A DNA stretch of 64,000 nt from positions 1 through 64,000 of the forward strand of contig DATBYF010000072.1 of the NCBI GenBank assembly GCA_036513895.1, read 5' to 3'. The position numbers were made by a program, and so were the translations under genes. Under the pieces are notes generated by a model. It was not told the origin of the DNA and did not search any database. It saw only the letters and a list, made by a program, of their open reading frames with translations. This DNA comes from Palsa-147 sp036513895 (GTDB taxonomy: Bacteria; Acidobacteriota; Terriglobia; Acidiferrales; UBA7541). Shown piece after piece: positions 44,809 to 54,363 of the stretch; position 1 is the first letter of the stretch; each line of letters begins with the position of its first letter.

Positions 44809-45963
44809 TTGCATATTTTCGTCACAATCTTGCTAGGTATTATTGCGGGCCTGTGGGCGATTCAATCGGTGCGAGCGGCCATCGGCATGAGTAAACTCCC
44901 TCGAATCGAGCGATTTGAGCCCTTACCAGTGAAAGACTGCCCGAAAGTCTCGATTATTTTTGGAGCTCTTAACGAGGCGGAGAAGTTGCCGTCGTCGGTT
45001 CCAACGATGCTGGCGCTCGATTATCCCGACTACGAACTGATCGCTGTGGATGATCGATCAACGGACGATACCGGGCGGATTCTCGACGATTTTGCCGCGC
45101 GCAACACGCATATGAAAGTCGTCCACATTAGGGAGCTTCCGCCTGGGTGGCTGGGCAAGCCCCACGCGCTTCACAACGGCTCGAAGGTCGCCACGGGCTC
45201 GTGGCTGGTTTTCACCGACGCTGATGTCCATTTCGCGCCGGACTCACTGCGGCGAATCGTCGCCGTCGCGATTGAGCAGAAGACCGATCATCTCGCATTG
45301 ATGACGAAAACAATCATGGTGGGATTCTGGGAGCATGTGGTCATGACATTTTTCGGTCTGGGATTTGCTCTCGGCGAGGAAGCATGGCGCACGAGCGATC
45401 CGCAATCGTCTCGATATATCGGCATCGGAGCTTTTCAATTGATTCGGCGAGAGGCCTATGACGCATTTAAGGGCCATCGCGGAATGCCAATGGAAGTGCT
45501 CGAGGACATGAAGCTTTCGAAACTCACCAAGCGCGCCGGATACCGTTCGCAGGTGGGATATTCGCCGAATCACGTCAGCGTGCGCTGGCAGGCGGGGATC
45601 GGAAATCTGGTGCGCGGTTCGTCGAAGACTTTCTTTGCGGCAGCCAGCTATAACCTCGGGATGCTCGGAGGTCAAATACTGGGACTACTGATGTTAAGCG
45701 TGTTTCCGTGGGTGGCCTTGCCGTTTGTGCATGGATACGCGCGAGTATTCGCGGCGATAGCGGTGGCCATTTCGTTTGCTTGCCATGCGGCAGTGTCTTA
45801 CAGCGCCGGTGCTTCGCCGCTGTATGGATTTACGCATCCCATCGGAGCTTTGATCTTCAGCTGGATGCTGGCGCGCTCGGCGTTCGTGACGCTGTGGCGA
45901 GGTGGAGTGACGTGGCGGGGCACGTTTTATCCGATTGCTGAGCTTCGCCGCGGCCTCGTTTGA
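44809..45963 (+). CDS. Family 2 membrane glycosyltransferase
   Basis: 384 residues from a TTG start. An N-terminal membrane helix (about 2-24), a GT-A domain with VSIIFGALNEAEKLP, LIAVDDRSTDDT (nucleotide-binding Asp residues), FTDADVHF (DxD-type) and the EVLEDMKLSKLTKRAGYRS acceptor region, then three or four C-terminal helices. It resembles HpnB/CrtQ-like enzymes that glycosylate lipids or carotenoids; the acceptor is not predictable. It stands alone, convergent with uvrB. Confidence 0.86.
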   Translation: MHIFVTILLGIIAGLWAIQSVRAAIGMSKLPRIERFEPLPVKDCPKVSIIFGALNEAEKLPSSVPTMLALDYPDYELIAVDDRSTDDTGRILDDFAARNTHMKVVHIRELPPGWLGKPHALHNGSKVATGSWLVFTDADVHFAPDSLRRIVAVAIEQKTDHLALMTKTIMVGFWEHVVMTFFGLGFALGEEAWRTSDPQSSRYIGIGAFQLIRREAYDAFKGHRGMPMEVLEDMKLSKLTKRAGYRSQVGYSPNHVSVRWQAGIGNLVRGSSKTFFAAASYNLGMLGGQILGLLMLSVFPWVALPFVHGYARVFAAIAVAISFACHAAVSYSAGASPLYGFTHPIGALIFSWMLARSAFVTLWRGGVTWRGTFYPIAELRRGLV

Positions 45964-45994
45964 ATCTTCCCGGCGGCCGCTTCTGCGCGATTTC

Positions 45995-48022
45995 TCAAGG
46001 CAATTTTGCCGGTTCGGGCAGGGGCGCAAACAACTCGCCGAGATCCTTCTGCCTTAGCAATCGAATGCGATCTCTCAGCGATGCGGCACGCTCGAATTCG
46101 AACTTCTTCGCGGCCTCGCGCATTTGCGTTTCAAGCTGCTCGATCACCCGGCGGAGATCATCTTCGTTGGCAATATCATCAATCGCGCTCTCGTCAATCG
46201 GCACCGTCAGGTAATCGGCCTCCACAATCGCGGCAAGCTGCATATCCACGGACTTATTGATCGACTGCGGCGTGATGTTGTTTTCAAGATTGTAGGCTTG
46301 TTGCTTGGCGCGGCGGCGATTGGTTTCGCCAATGGCAAGCTTCATCGAATCGGTCATTGTATCCGCGTAGAGAATCGCTCTCCCTTCGACGTGGCGCGCG
46401 CATCTCCCCATGCTCTGCACTAAGGATGTCGCGCTTCGGAGATAGCCTTCTTTGTCGGCGTCAAGAATTGCTACGAGAGACACTTCGGGAAGATCGAGGC
46501 CTTCGCGAAGGAGGTTGATGCCGATGAGCAGGTCGAACTCCCCGCGCCTGAGATCGCGCAGAATACGCACGCGCTCGAGCGTTTCAATTTCGGAGTGAAG
46601 GTAACGGCAGCGCACACCGACTTCGGAAAAATATTCGGCGAGGTCTTCGGCCATTCTTTTTGTCAGAGTCGTGACGAGCACGCGCTCGTTGCGCTTTGCG
46701 CGAACGCGAATTTCCTCGAGCAGATCGTCCACCTGTCCTTTAACCGGACGTACCTCGACTTCTGGATCCACAAGACCTGTCGGCCGAATCACTTGCTCGG
46801 CGACGACTCCGCCGGATTTCGTGAGCTCGTATGGGCCGGGCGTCGCCGAGACATATACGGCTTGGTTCACGCGATGCTCGAATTCTTCGAACGTCAAGGG
46901 CCGGTTGTCGAGCGCCGAGGGTAACCGGAATCCGTAATCCACCAGCGTCTGCTTCCTCGAGCGATCTCCATGAAACATGGCGCGAACCTGCGGGATGGTC
47001 TGATGTGATTCATCAACAAACAACAGAAAATCGGACGGCACGTAGTCGAGCAGCGTCGGAGGAGCCTCGCCCGGCAAACGGCCGGAAAGATGCCGCGAAT
47101 AATTCTCGATTCCGTGGCAATAGCCAATCGTTCGCATCATTTCGATGTCGAAACGCGTCCGCTGTTCGATTCGTTGCGCCTCGACGATTCTGCCCTTCTG
47201 CGCGAGTTCGCCTTTCCACCATTCAAGCTCTTCGAGAATGGTCTGAATGGCGCGCTCTCTTTGCTCAGCCGGAAGAACATAATGCGTCTTCGGATAGATC
47301 GGCAATCGCGTGATTTCCGTTGCGCTGGTCAGAATTTCACCGGTGATCGTGTCGATCCGGCGAATCGCGTCAATTTGGCTTCCCCAAAGCTCGATTCGAA
47401 CGGCCGTGTCGTCATAAGGAGGATAGATTTCGATCATATCGCCGCGCACGCGAAACGTGCCGCGACGCAAGTCTTCGCTGCGCTCGTATTGAATCTCAAC
47501 GAGCTTCCGCAACATGGCTTCGCGTGAAATGGACTGGCCTTTCTCAAGCATCAGCATCATGCCGTAGTACGCCTCGGGCGATCCCAAGCCGTAGATGCAC
47601 GATACGGACGCCACGATTATGACGTCGCGGCGCTCGAACAACGACCGCGTAGCGCTCATACGCAGCTTGTCGAGCTCCTCATTTGTTGTCGCTTCTTTCT
47701 CGATAAACACATCGCTCGATGGCACGTACGCTTCCGGCTGGTAATAATCGTAGTAGCTGACGAAGTACTCTACGGCCGTTTGCGGAAAGAACGATTTGAA
47801 CTCGTGATAGAGCTGAGCTGCGAGCGTCTTGTTGTGCACGAGAACTAGCGATGGGCGATCCATCTTCTCGATGATCTTGGCCATCGTGAACGTCTTACCC
47901 GAGCCGGTCACGCCGAGGAGCACCTGGTGCTTGTCCCCCCCGGCTATGCCTTCGGTGAGCTGGGCGATCGCCTGCGGCTGGTCGCCGCGCGGTTGATAGT
48001 CGCTCGAAAGTTTGAAGTTCAT
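45995..48022 (-). CDS. uvrB: Excinuclease ABC subunit UvrB
   Basis: 675 residues, full length. Walker A GVTGSGKTFTMAK, the beta-hairpin EYFVSYYDYYQPEAYVPSSD that probes damaged DNA, helicase motifs (LLFVDESHQTIPQ, LREGLDLPEVSLVAI, SMGRCARHVEGRAI) and a C-terminal UVR domain (RVIEQLETQMREAAKKFEFE) that binds UvrC. UvrB is the damage-verifying helicase of nucleotide excision repair. It is a single gene with its own -10 upstream. Confidence 0.98.
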   Translation of the reverse strand: MNFKLSSDYQPRGDQPQAIAQLTEGIAGGDKHQVLLGVTGSGKTFTMAKIIEKMDRPSLVLVHNKTLAAQLYHEFKSFFPQTAVEYFVSYYDYYQPEAYVPSSDVFIEKEATTNEELDKLRMSATRSLFERRDVIIVASVSCIYGLGSPEAYYGMMLMLEKGQSISREAMLRKLVEIQYERSEDLRRGTFRVRGDMIEIYPPYDDTAVRIELWGSQIDAIRRIDTITGEILTSATEITRLPIYPKTHYVLPAEQRERAIQTILEELEWWKGELAQKGRIVEAQRIEQRTRFDIEMMRTIGYCHGIENYSRHLSGRLPGEAPPTLLDYVPSDFLLFVDESHQTIPQVRAMFHGDRSRKQTLVDYGFRLPSALDNRPLTFEEFEHRVNQAVYVSATPGPYELTKSGGVVAEQVIRPTGLVDPEVEVRPVKGQVDDLLEEIRVRAKRNERVLVTTLTKRMAEDLAEYFSEVGVRCRYLHSEIETLERVRILRDLRRGEFDLLIGINLLREGLDLPEVSLVAILDADKEGYLRSATSLVQSMGRCARHVEGRAILYADTMTDSMKLAIGETNRRRAKQQAYNLENNITPQSINKSVDMQLAAIVEADYLTVPIDESAIDDIANEDDLRRVIEQLETQMREAAKKFEFERAASLRDRIRLLRQKDLGELFAPLPEPAKLP

Positions 48023-48067
48023 GACAGTGATTCCCAGCCGAAAATGCAGGCATCAGGTAAAACGTCC

Positions 48068-48073
48068 ATTATA
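48068..48073 (-). promoter_or_regulatory. -10 element of uvrB
   Basis: On the minus strand a perfect TATAAT lies 45 bases before the uvrB ATG. No convincing -35 or LexA box is visible nearby. Confidence 0.4.
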
Positions 48074-48105
48074 ACGCGACACGCAAGTCGGAGTCGAATG
48101 GCCGT

Positions 48106-49161
48106 TTATTGTGTAGATTCGCCCGCGCTTGGCAGAAGCGCGATTTGAGACTGGCTCTTCACCTCGCCGGCGTAGTCGATTCTCGAAGGCGAGCTCGAAC
48201 TCGAAATCGTGAAGTTCATGAGCTGATTGCTCGTTTGGGTAATGCTGATTACGAGTCCGGTGTGAAGAGATATCGAGTTCAAACTTTCGCCTGAACCAGT
48301 CCAGCTGCCCGAAGTACGAAGACCATTGTGAACGTAATCCGGCGGTGTAAGATCTCCCTTGGGGTTCATTTGCAGAATTTTGAATTGCGTCAGGACGACC
48401 GCGCACATTTCGCTGCTGTTCGAGGCTGCGGGAGGTGCGGTCAGAACATCCGCGGGCTGCGTCGAGCTGCCTTCGGCATGGCATGGCTCGTTTCTTAAAT
48501 AGGTCGAATCCGCGCGCCAAACGGTGCCTTTCAGCGGCGCGCCAGCGAGCGGTTCTTCTGAATGCCACTTTTCGCCGATGGCAATTCCCTTCTTCGGAAA
48601 TCCGGCTCCAGACGAAATATTTGAGAGCCATCCTCGCGTATTCGCAATGGCCGACGGGTCTTGCAGGACCGCATCGAGACCGTGGAGATCGGAAATTCGG
48701 CCATCGCCGTCGAGGGTGAACTCCAGAGAGTGGCCTTCGAGCTTTCGGAACTGCTCGACGATGGCGTCGGCTTGCTCATCATAGGCGTCCGATTCGTTTG
48801 TCGCTGAGGAGCGCTCATACGTCGCGCGAAGGTGGACTTTGGAAAGGTCGTGGCCTGCAGGTTGCGGGTCCACGCTCAAGACCTCCAGACGAATCACGAC
48901 GGTCGTAGTCTGCTTCAATTGTGATGCGGCTTCCGGATCGCGGATCGGACCAGTTGTGTGTCCCTTTGATACATTTCGCACTTCGATCTGATATCGCAGC
49001 ACCTGGCCGGGTGAGAACCGAGGCGTCAGTCGCACACGGCCGTTGTCCGCGTCAGAGCGCGGGTGCGCTGAAATTGTGACGAGACATAGCAGAGTAATCC
49101 CCAGACAAAATATGGCCGTTCTGAATGCATTCTTCAGAATTGGAGAGCTAGCTGAGCTCAT
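48106..49161 (-). CDS. Exported protein of unknown function, DUF6263-like
   Basis: 351 residues with a signal sequence (about 12-32, FCLGITLLCLVTISAHP). The body resembles DUF6263-type proteins: FSPGQVLRYQIEVRN near the start, TTVVIRLEVLSVDP, LEFTLDGDGRISDLHGL and KGIAIGEKWHSEEPL in the middle. These are exported beta-rich proteins of unknown function. It may be anchored or free outside. It is 78 bp from the AsmA gene and in the same direction, possibly co-transcribed. Confidence 0.6.
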   Translation of the reverse strand: MSSASSPILKNAFRTAIFCLGITLLCLVTISAHPRSDADNGRVRLTPRFSPGQVLRYQIEVRNVSKGHTTGPIRDPEAASQLKQTTTVVIRLEVLSVDPQPAGHDLSKVHLRATYERSSATNESDAYDEQADAIVEQFRKLEGHSLEFTLDGDGRISDLHGLDAVLQDPSAIANTRGWLSNISSGAGFPKKGIAIGEKWHSEEPLAGAPLKGTVWRADSTYLRNEPCHAEGSSTQPADVLTAPPAASNSSEMCAVVLTQFKILQMNPKGDLTPPDYVHNGLRTSGSWTGSGESLNSISLHTGLVISITQTSNQLMNFTISSSSSPSRIDYAGEVKSQSQIALLPSAGESTQ

Positions 49162-49239
49162 CTTGTGCTCATCGACGTGAAAATCGCCGCGAAAACTATT
49201 CGCGCAGATTCAATTGATGCAATGCTGTGAGATTCAGGC

Positions 49240-51849
49240 TCACTCATTCGGGGTTGTTCCGGGGGACGGAAAGCGTGGCGCCGCCAGAGTTCCTTCGATT
49301 ACTGAGCCTGTCGGATTCGTGGCAGAGGCTGCCTCGTCGCCTTCCGACGCACCGGCAATCTGACGGACGCGCAGCTCGAGGTTGTGGGCTGAGTCCACCG
49401 TGCCACTCAGGCTCAACTCGGCGTCTGGGTTAAGCAGCCGAAGCTGCGAAATCTGAATCTTGTTGTTGCGACATTTGAACGCTCCTGCGGCGCGGGAGAA
49501 GGAAGTCGTGCCCGGAACCTTTTCTTCGGAGCGAAGCGATTCGATCAAGTTAAATCCATCGAACGACGGATCTTGAATGTCGGTAGAACCTTCGCATTCC
49601 AGCGAAGCAAGCAGCGCATCGCGCCCGGCCCCGCCAAGCGTTAGTGACAAATCGCCAGCGGCTTGTCCGCCGAAAAACTTTGGGAGCGACGGCGAACTTG
49701 CCATCAGTGATGAGAGATTCAAGCCCGAAAAGTGCGTCTTGACGCTGTAGAGCGGAGCCTTTCGCAAATCCGCAACAAGTTTGGCTGAAACATGCCCGCC
49801 ATAGAAATCGGCATCCGCGTCGTCGAGTTCGAGACGCCGGCCGCGAATGGCGAGATCGCCTCTGAGCCTGTGAACCACGAATCGCAAGAATGCGAACTGA
49901 TCGATCGCGACGTGGCCTTGAGCATCAACATAGTCCGGATTCGGCTGCTCACTCGTGGACGAATTCAAGAACGGCAGAATGTTACTGAGAAACCCTTGCC
50001 GCCAGCGCGGATTAAGCCAACGATCCAAGTCTTCCGCGTTCAGGCGGTCCACGCTCAATGCGAAGTGCCGTACACCGGCGACCGGATCCAAATCTACTGA
50101 CCCTTTCCACTCGCCGCCAAACGCCTGCGCGGAATCAATCAGAAGTTCCGACGTATCGCGCGCGAAAATAACTCTGCCGTGCATCTCCGAGATAGGTTGA
50201 TTCAAGTAAGGAGCGCGCAAGGTCAAGCCCTGGAGATCGACTCTTCCAACGGTCGGTTTCCGCTGAAGTTTCTCGCGGCCCTGCCACCCTATATCGAACG
50301 CCGCTGGCCCTTGGATCTTCCACGCACCTTCACCGTTCCAGCCGAATGCGGATACAACACTAGTAAGAGTTTCGACGTTCGCTACCCTTCCGGAGAGTCT
50401 CCACGTCGAATCGCCCACCGGGTCGATTGGTATCGCGCCTTCCAAACGAAGCGCACCCCCATCGGATCCGATTTCGATCGTCGCGGGCAAGACTCGCGCA
50501 GAGCGCGGATCGAATTTCATCGAACTGCGAGTGACCTTGAGGGGAGCGCGCAGGCCACCCCCTTCGAGAGTAGCGCCATCTGTCCATGCCGTGCCGCCCG
50601 CCGGACGCAGCGGCCATCCGGCGAGCGCTATGTCGAATCGAAGAGAACCGCGCGCTGTAATCGCTTCGGAAATCGATGGGTGAAACGCGCGAACCCACGA
50701 CAACACGTCCGAGGAATCGACCCCATCCGAAATCACTCTCAGCTCACGTCCCTGCGCACCGGCCGTCTCCGCCCAGGTTACGACTCCAGAGCCTCGCGCA
50801 TTTGAGCGCGGAGCTTCGATGGCGAAGTCTGAAAAATTGAGCGTAGAAGCTTCCGGAAGCCAGTCGGCGCGTATCAATACGTTTACAGCCGGATTGTCGG
50901 CGCGCATCGAGAGGTCCCAACGATGAACGCGGCGCAACTCAACGCGTCCCTGCAAATTCCATGATGCACCTTGCGTCTGGGCGTCGAGCGCGATGTTAAA
51001 CGCGCCGCGAATTCCATGATCCGTTCCAGATGACAGGCGAAAGGCGTCCGCGAGCGCTGCGTCCTGCCAGCGGATATGCAGATTCGCTGGCCGCAATCGC
51101 GACGAAGTCCCTCCGAGCTGTCCGTCCACGTGCAGCGTTCCCGCTTGCTGCAGCACCACGGCTGCGCGCGCGGGACTCGCGTCCAAATTCACGCGCCATT
51201 GGTCAGGCACATCCTGCTCGACGGAACCCGAAAGGTCCACGAACGCGAAGGGCAACTTCTCATCGCCGCGTTTGAAATTTACGCGGCCCGAATCAACTGC
51301 GATCCCGTTGATTCGCGGCGCGGCGCGCGGCGCCGATGCGCCTGAGGCAAGACTCTCAATTCCACTCGACGTCGATGGAAGCCATTCTTCGATATTCCAC
51401 CTGCCATCGGCGGCTCGAACAAGATTAAGGCTCGGTCGCGACAGTGAAAGAGTTCCGAGCTCCAGGGGTCCGCGAAACAATGAGAGCCAGCGCAATCGAA
51501 TCGTAAGAGCTTCGGCGCGCAGAAAATATTCATGGCCGAATCGAGGATCTTCCGCGACTGTGACCGGCTCGGCCACAAGCGCGGGGCCATCCCATAGTGA
51601 TAACGAATATCGGCCCACTTCGACGGGTCTGCCAAATGCTGCCGTCAGCCGTAAGTTGAGATCTCGACGGATCCGGGTGTGCTGAACGAGCCAGGAACCC
51701 GCCAGGTTGATCGAAACGAACACAATGAGAAGAACGAAAATCCAGCGCAGCCAGGCGACCGCGTGGCTCCGGCTGGATCCACCAATCGAGCCGGAATCGA
51801 GTACCGGCGGGCTCTCGGATTCAAGCGTTGCAGGAGTTGTCAAGGCCAT
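49240..51849 (-). CDS. AsmA-family envelope protein
   Basis: 869 residues. One membrane anchor at about 33-53 (WIFVLLIVFVSINLAGSWLV), then a long beta-rich extracytoplasmic part with AsmA features: GRPVEVGRYSLSLWDGPALV, LEVGTLSLSRPSLNLVRAADG-like segments near residue 115, and a C-terminal AsmA repeat with GQAAGDLSLTLGGAGRD. AsmA-like proteins (TamB, YhdP relatives) bridge the envelope and shuttle lipids. It precedes lepB in the leftward series, 21 bp apart. Confidence 0.86.
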   Translation of the reverse strand: MALTTPATLESESPPVLDSGSIGGSSRSHAVAWLRWIFVLLIVFVSINLAGSWLVQHTRIRRDLNLRLTAAFGRPVEVGRYSLSLWDGPALVAEPVTVAEDPRFGHEYFLRAEALTIRLRWLSLFRGPLELGTLSLSRPSLNLVRAADGRWNIEEWLPSTSSGIESLASGASAPRAAPRINGIAVDSGRVNFKRGDEKLPFAFVDLSGSVEQDVPDQWRVNLDASPARAAVVLQQAGTLHVDGQLGGTSSRLRPANLHIRWQDAALADAFRLSSGTDHGIRGAFNIALDAQTQGASWNLQGRVELRRVHRWDLSMRADNPAVNVLIRADWLPEASTLNFSDFAIEAPRSNARGSGVVTWAETAGAQGRELRVISDGVDSSDVLSWVRAFHPSISEAITARGSLRFDIALAGWPLRPAGGTAWTDGATLEGGGLRAPLKVTRSSMKFDPRSARVLPATIEIGSDGGALRLEGAIPIDPVGDSTWRLSGRVANVETLTSVVSAFGWNGEGAWKIQGPAAFDIGWQGREKLQRKPTVGRVDLQGLTLRAPYLNQPISEMHGRVIFARDTSELLIDSAQAFGGEWKGSVDLDPVAGVRHFALSVDRLNAEDLDRWLNPRWRQGFLSNILPFLNSSTSEQPNPDYVDAQGHVAIDQFAFLRFVVHRLRGDLAIRGRRLELDDADADFYGGHVSAKLVADLRKAPLYSVKTHFSGLNLSSLMASSPSLPKFFGGQAAGDLSLTLGGAGRDALLASLECEGSTDIQDPSFDGFNLIESLRSEEKVPGTTSFSRAAGAFKCRNNKIQISQLRLLNPDAELSLSGTVDSAHNLELRVRQIAGASEGDEAASATNPTGSVIEGTLAAPRFPSPGTTPNE

Positions 51850-51870
51850 CTCATCCGATCAATTAACATC

Positions 51871-52662
51871 TCAATGAACTTCGCGTAGCATGCGGCCCCA
51901 GCGCGCGCGGCTCGGAAGATGTGCGAATGTTTGGAAGAAACCGGCAATTCCGCCCGTGCCTTCGGAAGAATCGTCCGCGCTGGTTTTCACAGACCAGTAG
52001 ATAACTACGGGCCGGCCCATGATTGCGTCGCGGCGAACGAATCCCCAGTAGCGGCTGTCCCAACTATGGTCGCGATTGTCTCCCATCGCGAAATAATCAT
52101 TCGGGGGAACGACAAGCTCGCCCTGAGTGATGTGGTTATATATGTCGGCGGACCATTCGGGGCGTACCATTGGATCGTAAATCTCGCGAGTGATCGGCGG
52201 AAAATCGTCGCCAAATGGATCGTCGCTGCCAGGATCGTGGACAGCGTAAGGCTCAACGAGCATCGCGCCATCCACGTAAACTTTTTGATCAGCAATCCGA
52301 ATCCGATCGCCCGGCATACCGATGACGCGCTTCACGTAGTGCTGATGGTCATCATAGGGAAACTTGAAAACGATCACGTCGCCGCGGCGGATTTCGCGGT
52401 AGGGCAAAAGATGCTCGTACCAGGCGCCGTGTCCGCCAAAAATAAATTTGTTAACCAGGAGATAATCGCCGACAAGAAGAGTGCGTTCCATCGAGGGCGA
52501 AGGAATCTTGAATGTCTGGACGATAAAGGTCGTGCCGAAAAGTACGATGAGAATTGTGGCCAGAAGCGATTCGACATACTCACGAAAAGTTCCCTGGTCG
52601 GTGGAACCGCTGGACGGCTCTGTGCGTTCGGCGACGTTCTCGCGCTGGACGTCAACCGTCAT
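51871..52662 (-). CDS. lepB: Signal peptidase I
   Basis: 263 residues. One membrane helix at about 31-50, catalytic Ser57 in KIPSPSMERTL and Lys111 in HYVKRVIGMPGD, and the GDNRDHSWDSRYWGFV box. It cleaves signal peptides of exported proteins on the outer face of the cytoplasmic membrane. The insert between the Ser and Lys regions (WYEHLLPYREIRRGD) is typical of proteobacterial-like forms. It lies seven bases after the RNase III gene. Confidence 0.96.
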   Translation of the reverse strand: MTVDVQRENVAERTEPSSGSTDQGTFREYVESLLATILIVLFGTTFIVQTFKIPSPSMERTLLVGDYLLVNKFIFGGHGAWYEHLLPYREIRRGDVIVFKFPYDDHQHYVKRVIGMPGDRIRIADQKVYVDGAMLVEPYAVHDPGSDDPFGDDFPPITREIYDPMVRPEWSADIYNHITQGELVVPPNDYFAMGDNRDHSWDSRYWGFVRRDAIMGRPVVIYWSVKTSADDSSEGTGGIAGFFQTFAHLPSRARWGRMLREVH

Positions 52663-52669
52663 CCAAAAG

Positions 52670-53386
52670 TCACTCCGTCTGCGCCTTCGTCATCAGGCCG
52701 ATGAGGGCCTTGTGAGCCGCCAGCTGTTCCGCCGCTTTCTTGCTGCGGCCTTCGGAGGTGGCAAGCCGCTCGCCGTCAAGCCACGCTTCGACCTCGAAGA
52801 GCTTCTTGTGGTCTGGCCCGCTCTCCTTGTATACGCGATATTCCACGCGGCCAAGGGCATGCTGTTGCACCCACTCCTGCAGCGCCGATTTATGGTCAGA
52901 GACGTGCAGGGGGCCATCAGCGCCCCTCATCGCCGGTTCGAGCAGCGTTCGGCGGATAAATTCGCCGGCGGCGTGCAAACCCGCATCGAGATAAATGGCC
53001 GCGACGACGGCTTCGTAGGCATCGGCGAGCAGGCTCTGTTTTTCGCGGCCGCCAGTCATTTCTTCGCCTCGGCCAAGCCGCAAATGACTGCCGATCGCAA
53101 TCGCCTCGGCAGCGGAGCGAATCGATGTGCCGCTGACAAGACGGGACTGCGCCTTAGACAGCTTACCCGCATCCCAGTCTGGAAAATTTCTCAGCAAATA
53201 TTCGCTCACCACCAACCCAATGACGCGATCGCCAAAAAACTCGAGGCGGTCGTTATCGTCGGGAGGCGGCGCAGTCTCCCGCTGGCGCGCCGAGCGGTGC
53301 GTCAACGCTTGTTCGAGCCATTCCGGCCGCTTGAAACGATGACCGAGTGCTAGCTCGAACTGCGTCAGCTTATCACCGTCATCCAA
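52670..53386 (-). CDS. rnc: Ribonuclease III
   Basis: 238 residues from TTG 53384-53386, with GGAGG four bases ahead; a TTG at 53399-53401 is the alternative. The nuclease signature reads NDRLEFFGDRVIG, with Asp at the position of E. coli Glu38 and the essential Glu and Asp (Glu49, Asp53) kept; the second acidic pair is in LLADAYEAVVAAIYLD. A dsRNA-binding domain occupies about 160-230. RNase III processes rRNA and other double-stranded RNA. lepB follows directly. Confidence 0.95.
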   Translation of the reverse strand: MDDGDKLTQFELALGHRFKRPEWLEQALTHRSARQRETAPPPDDNDRLEFFGDRVIGLVVSEYLLRNFPDWDAGKLSKAQSRLVSGTSIRSAAEAIAIGSHLRLGRGEEMTGGREKQSLLADAYEAVVAAIYLDAGLHAAGEFIRRTLLEPAMRGADGPLHVSDHKSALQEWVQQHALGRVEYRVYKESGPDHKKLFEVEAWLDGERLATSEGRSKKAAEQLAAHKALIGLMTKAQTE

Positions 53387-53419
53387 GACTCCTCCATTCA
53401 ATGCGTCGAGATGGAATTC

Positions 53420-54301
53420 TTACGGCTTGGCTGCCGGCTGTGACGCCGCTTGCTGCTTCATTTGATCTGCGCGCTGTTTGCAGCGTGATTGCAGGGGACC
53501 CGACGTCGCGGCACACTTGCTATAAGTATCGGCAGCCTCTCCAAATCGCTTGAGTTGCTGCAGATCGATACCCATTACGTAAAGGTTGGTCGGATCGACG
53601 TCCGAGCCGGCCCCCGGCGTCTTGAATTCCGCTAACGATTCCTCGAATTTCCCTTCGCGGAAGTACACAAGACCGAGGCCGCTGTGAGCTTCTTCGGCCG
53701 CCGCTGCTTTCGCTTTCGCAAAGTCATCGTCGGTTATGGTCGCGGGCTTCGGCATCGTCGGTAACAGCTCGAGAGCGTGCTTGAGCTCTTGTTCTGCCTT
53801 CTGGAGCTTGCGTTCCGCATCCATATCGTTCGGATCCGAGAAGTGTGGCGCGACAAATCCCAATTGAACGAGAACAGACACGTCGTCAGGGTTAATCGCT
53901 AGCGCCTTTTCGCCCGCGGCATTCATCTTCGGAATGTCCTGCTTCGTGGCGTAGGCCTGAGTGAGCTTGGCGTATACCGATTCGTCGTACTTGCTCTCCG
54001 GGTATTTTTGAACGAAATCTTCACCGAGCTTGATTTGATTGGCCGTATCGTCGGCTTTTAGAGCGTTGAAGGCTTTGTAATCGGCCTCTTCCTGCGGATT
54101 CACTTTCGGAGCTTCCGCTGGCGGCGTCTGAGTTCCATTCGGTGCAGGTTTTTGCTGATTAGTTTGCTGTTGAGCTGGCGGCTGTTGAGCTGGCGGTGGC
54201 TGTTGACCCGGACTCTGCGCTCGTGCGGCGCTCGCCCCGATCAGACCAAGCATCAGCGCGCAGAACGAGATGCCTACCCCTGAGAATATATTCCTCATCA
54301 T
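53420..54301 (-). CDS. Exported TPR protein
   Basis: 293 residues. Signal sequence about 1-28 (ALMLGLIGASAARA), a Gln/Pro-rich linker (30-65), then TPR-like helices: KLGEDFVQKYPESKYDESV, KALAINPDDVSVLVQLG, AHSGLGLVYFREGKFEESLA and LYVMGIDLQQLKRFGEAADT. Such proteins act as scaffolds in the envelope. ATGATG at the start allows residue 1 or 2. The next TPR gene lies 62 bp upstream in the same direction, with rnc downstream. Confidence 0.7.
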   Translation of the reverse strand: MMRNIFSGVGISFCALMLGLIGASAARAQSPGQQPPPAQQPPAQQQTNQQKPAPNGTQTPPAEAPKVNPQEEADYKAFNALKADDTANQIKLGEDFVQKYPESKYDESVYAKLTQAYATKQDIPKMNAAGEKALAINPDDVSVLVQLGFVAPHFSDPNDMDAERKLQKAEQELKHALELLPTMPKPATITDDDFAKAKAAAAEEAHSGLGLVYFREGKFEESLAEFKTPGAGSDVDPTNLYVMGIDLQQLKRFGEAADTYSKCAATSGPLQSRCKQRADQMKQQAASQPAAKP

Positions 54302-54363
54302 GTCCCCTTCCCCTTTGAGTCTGTGCAGATTTCCCGCCTTGAAATAATTTAACGTTATGCCTG

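Noticed and set aside
52670..53386. Asp in place of the first catalytic Glu of RNase III
   Set aside because: Acidic residue is kept and the other catalytic residues are intact, so this is probably a harmless variation.
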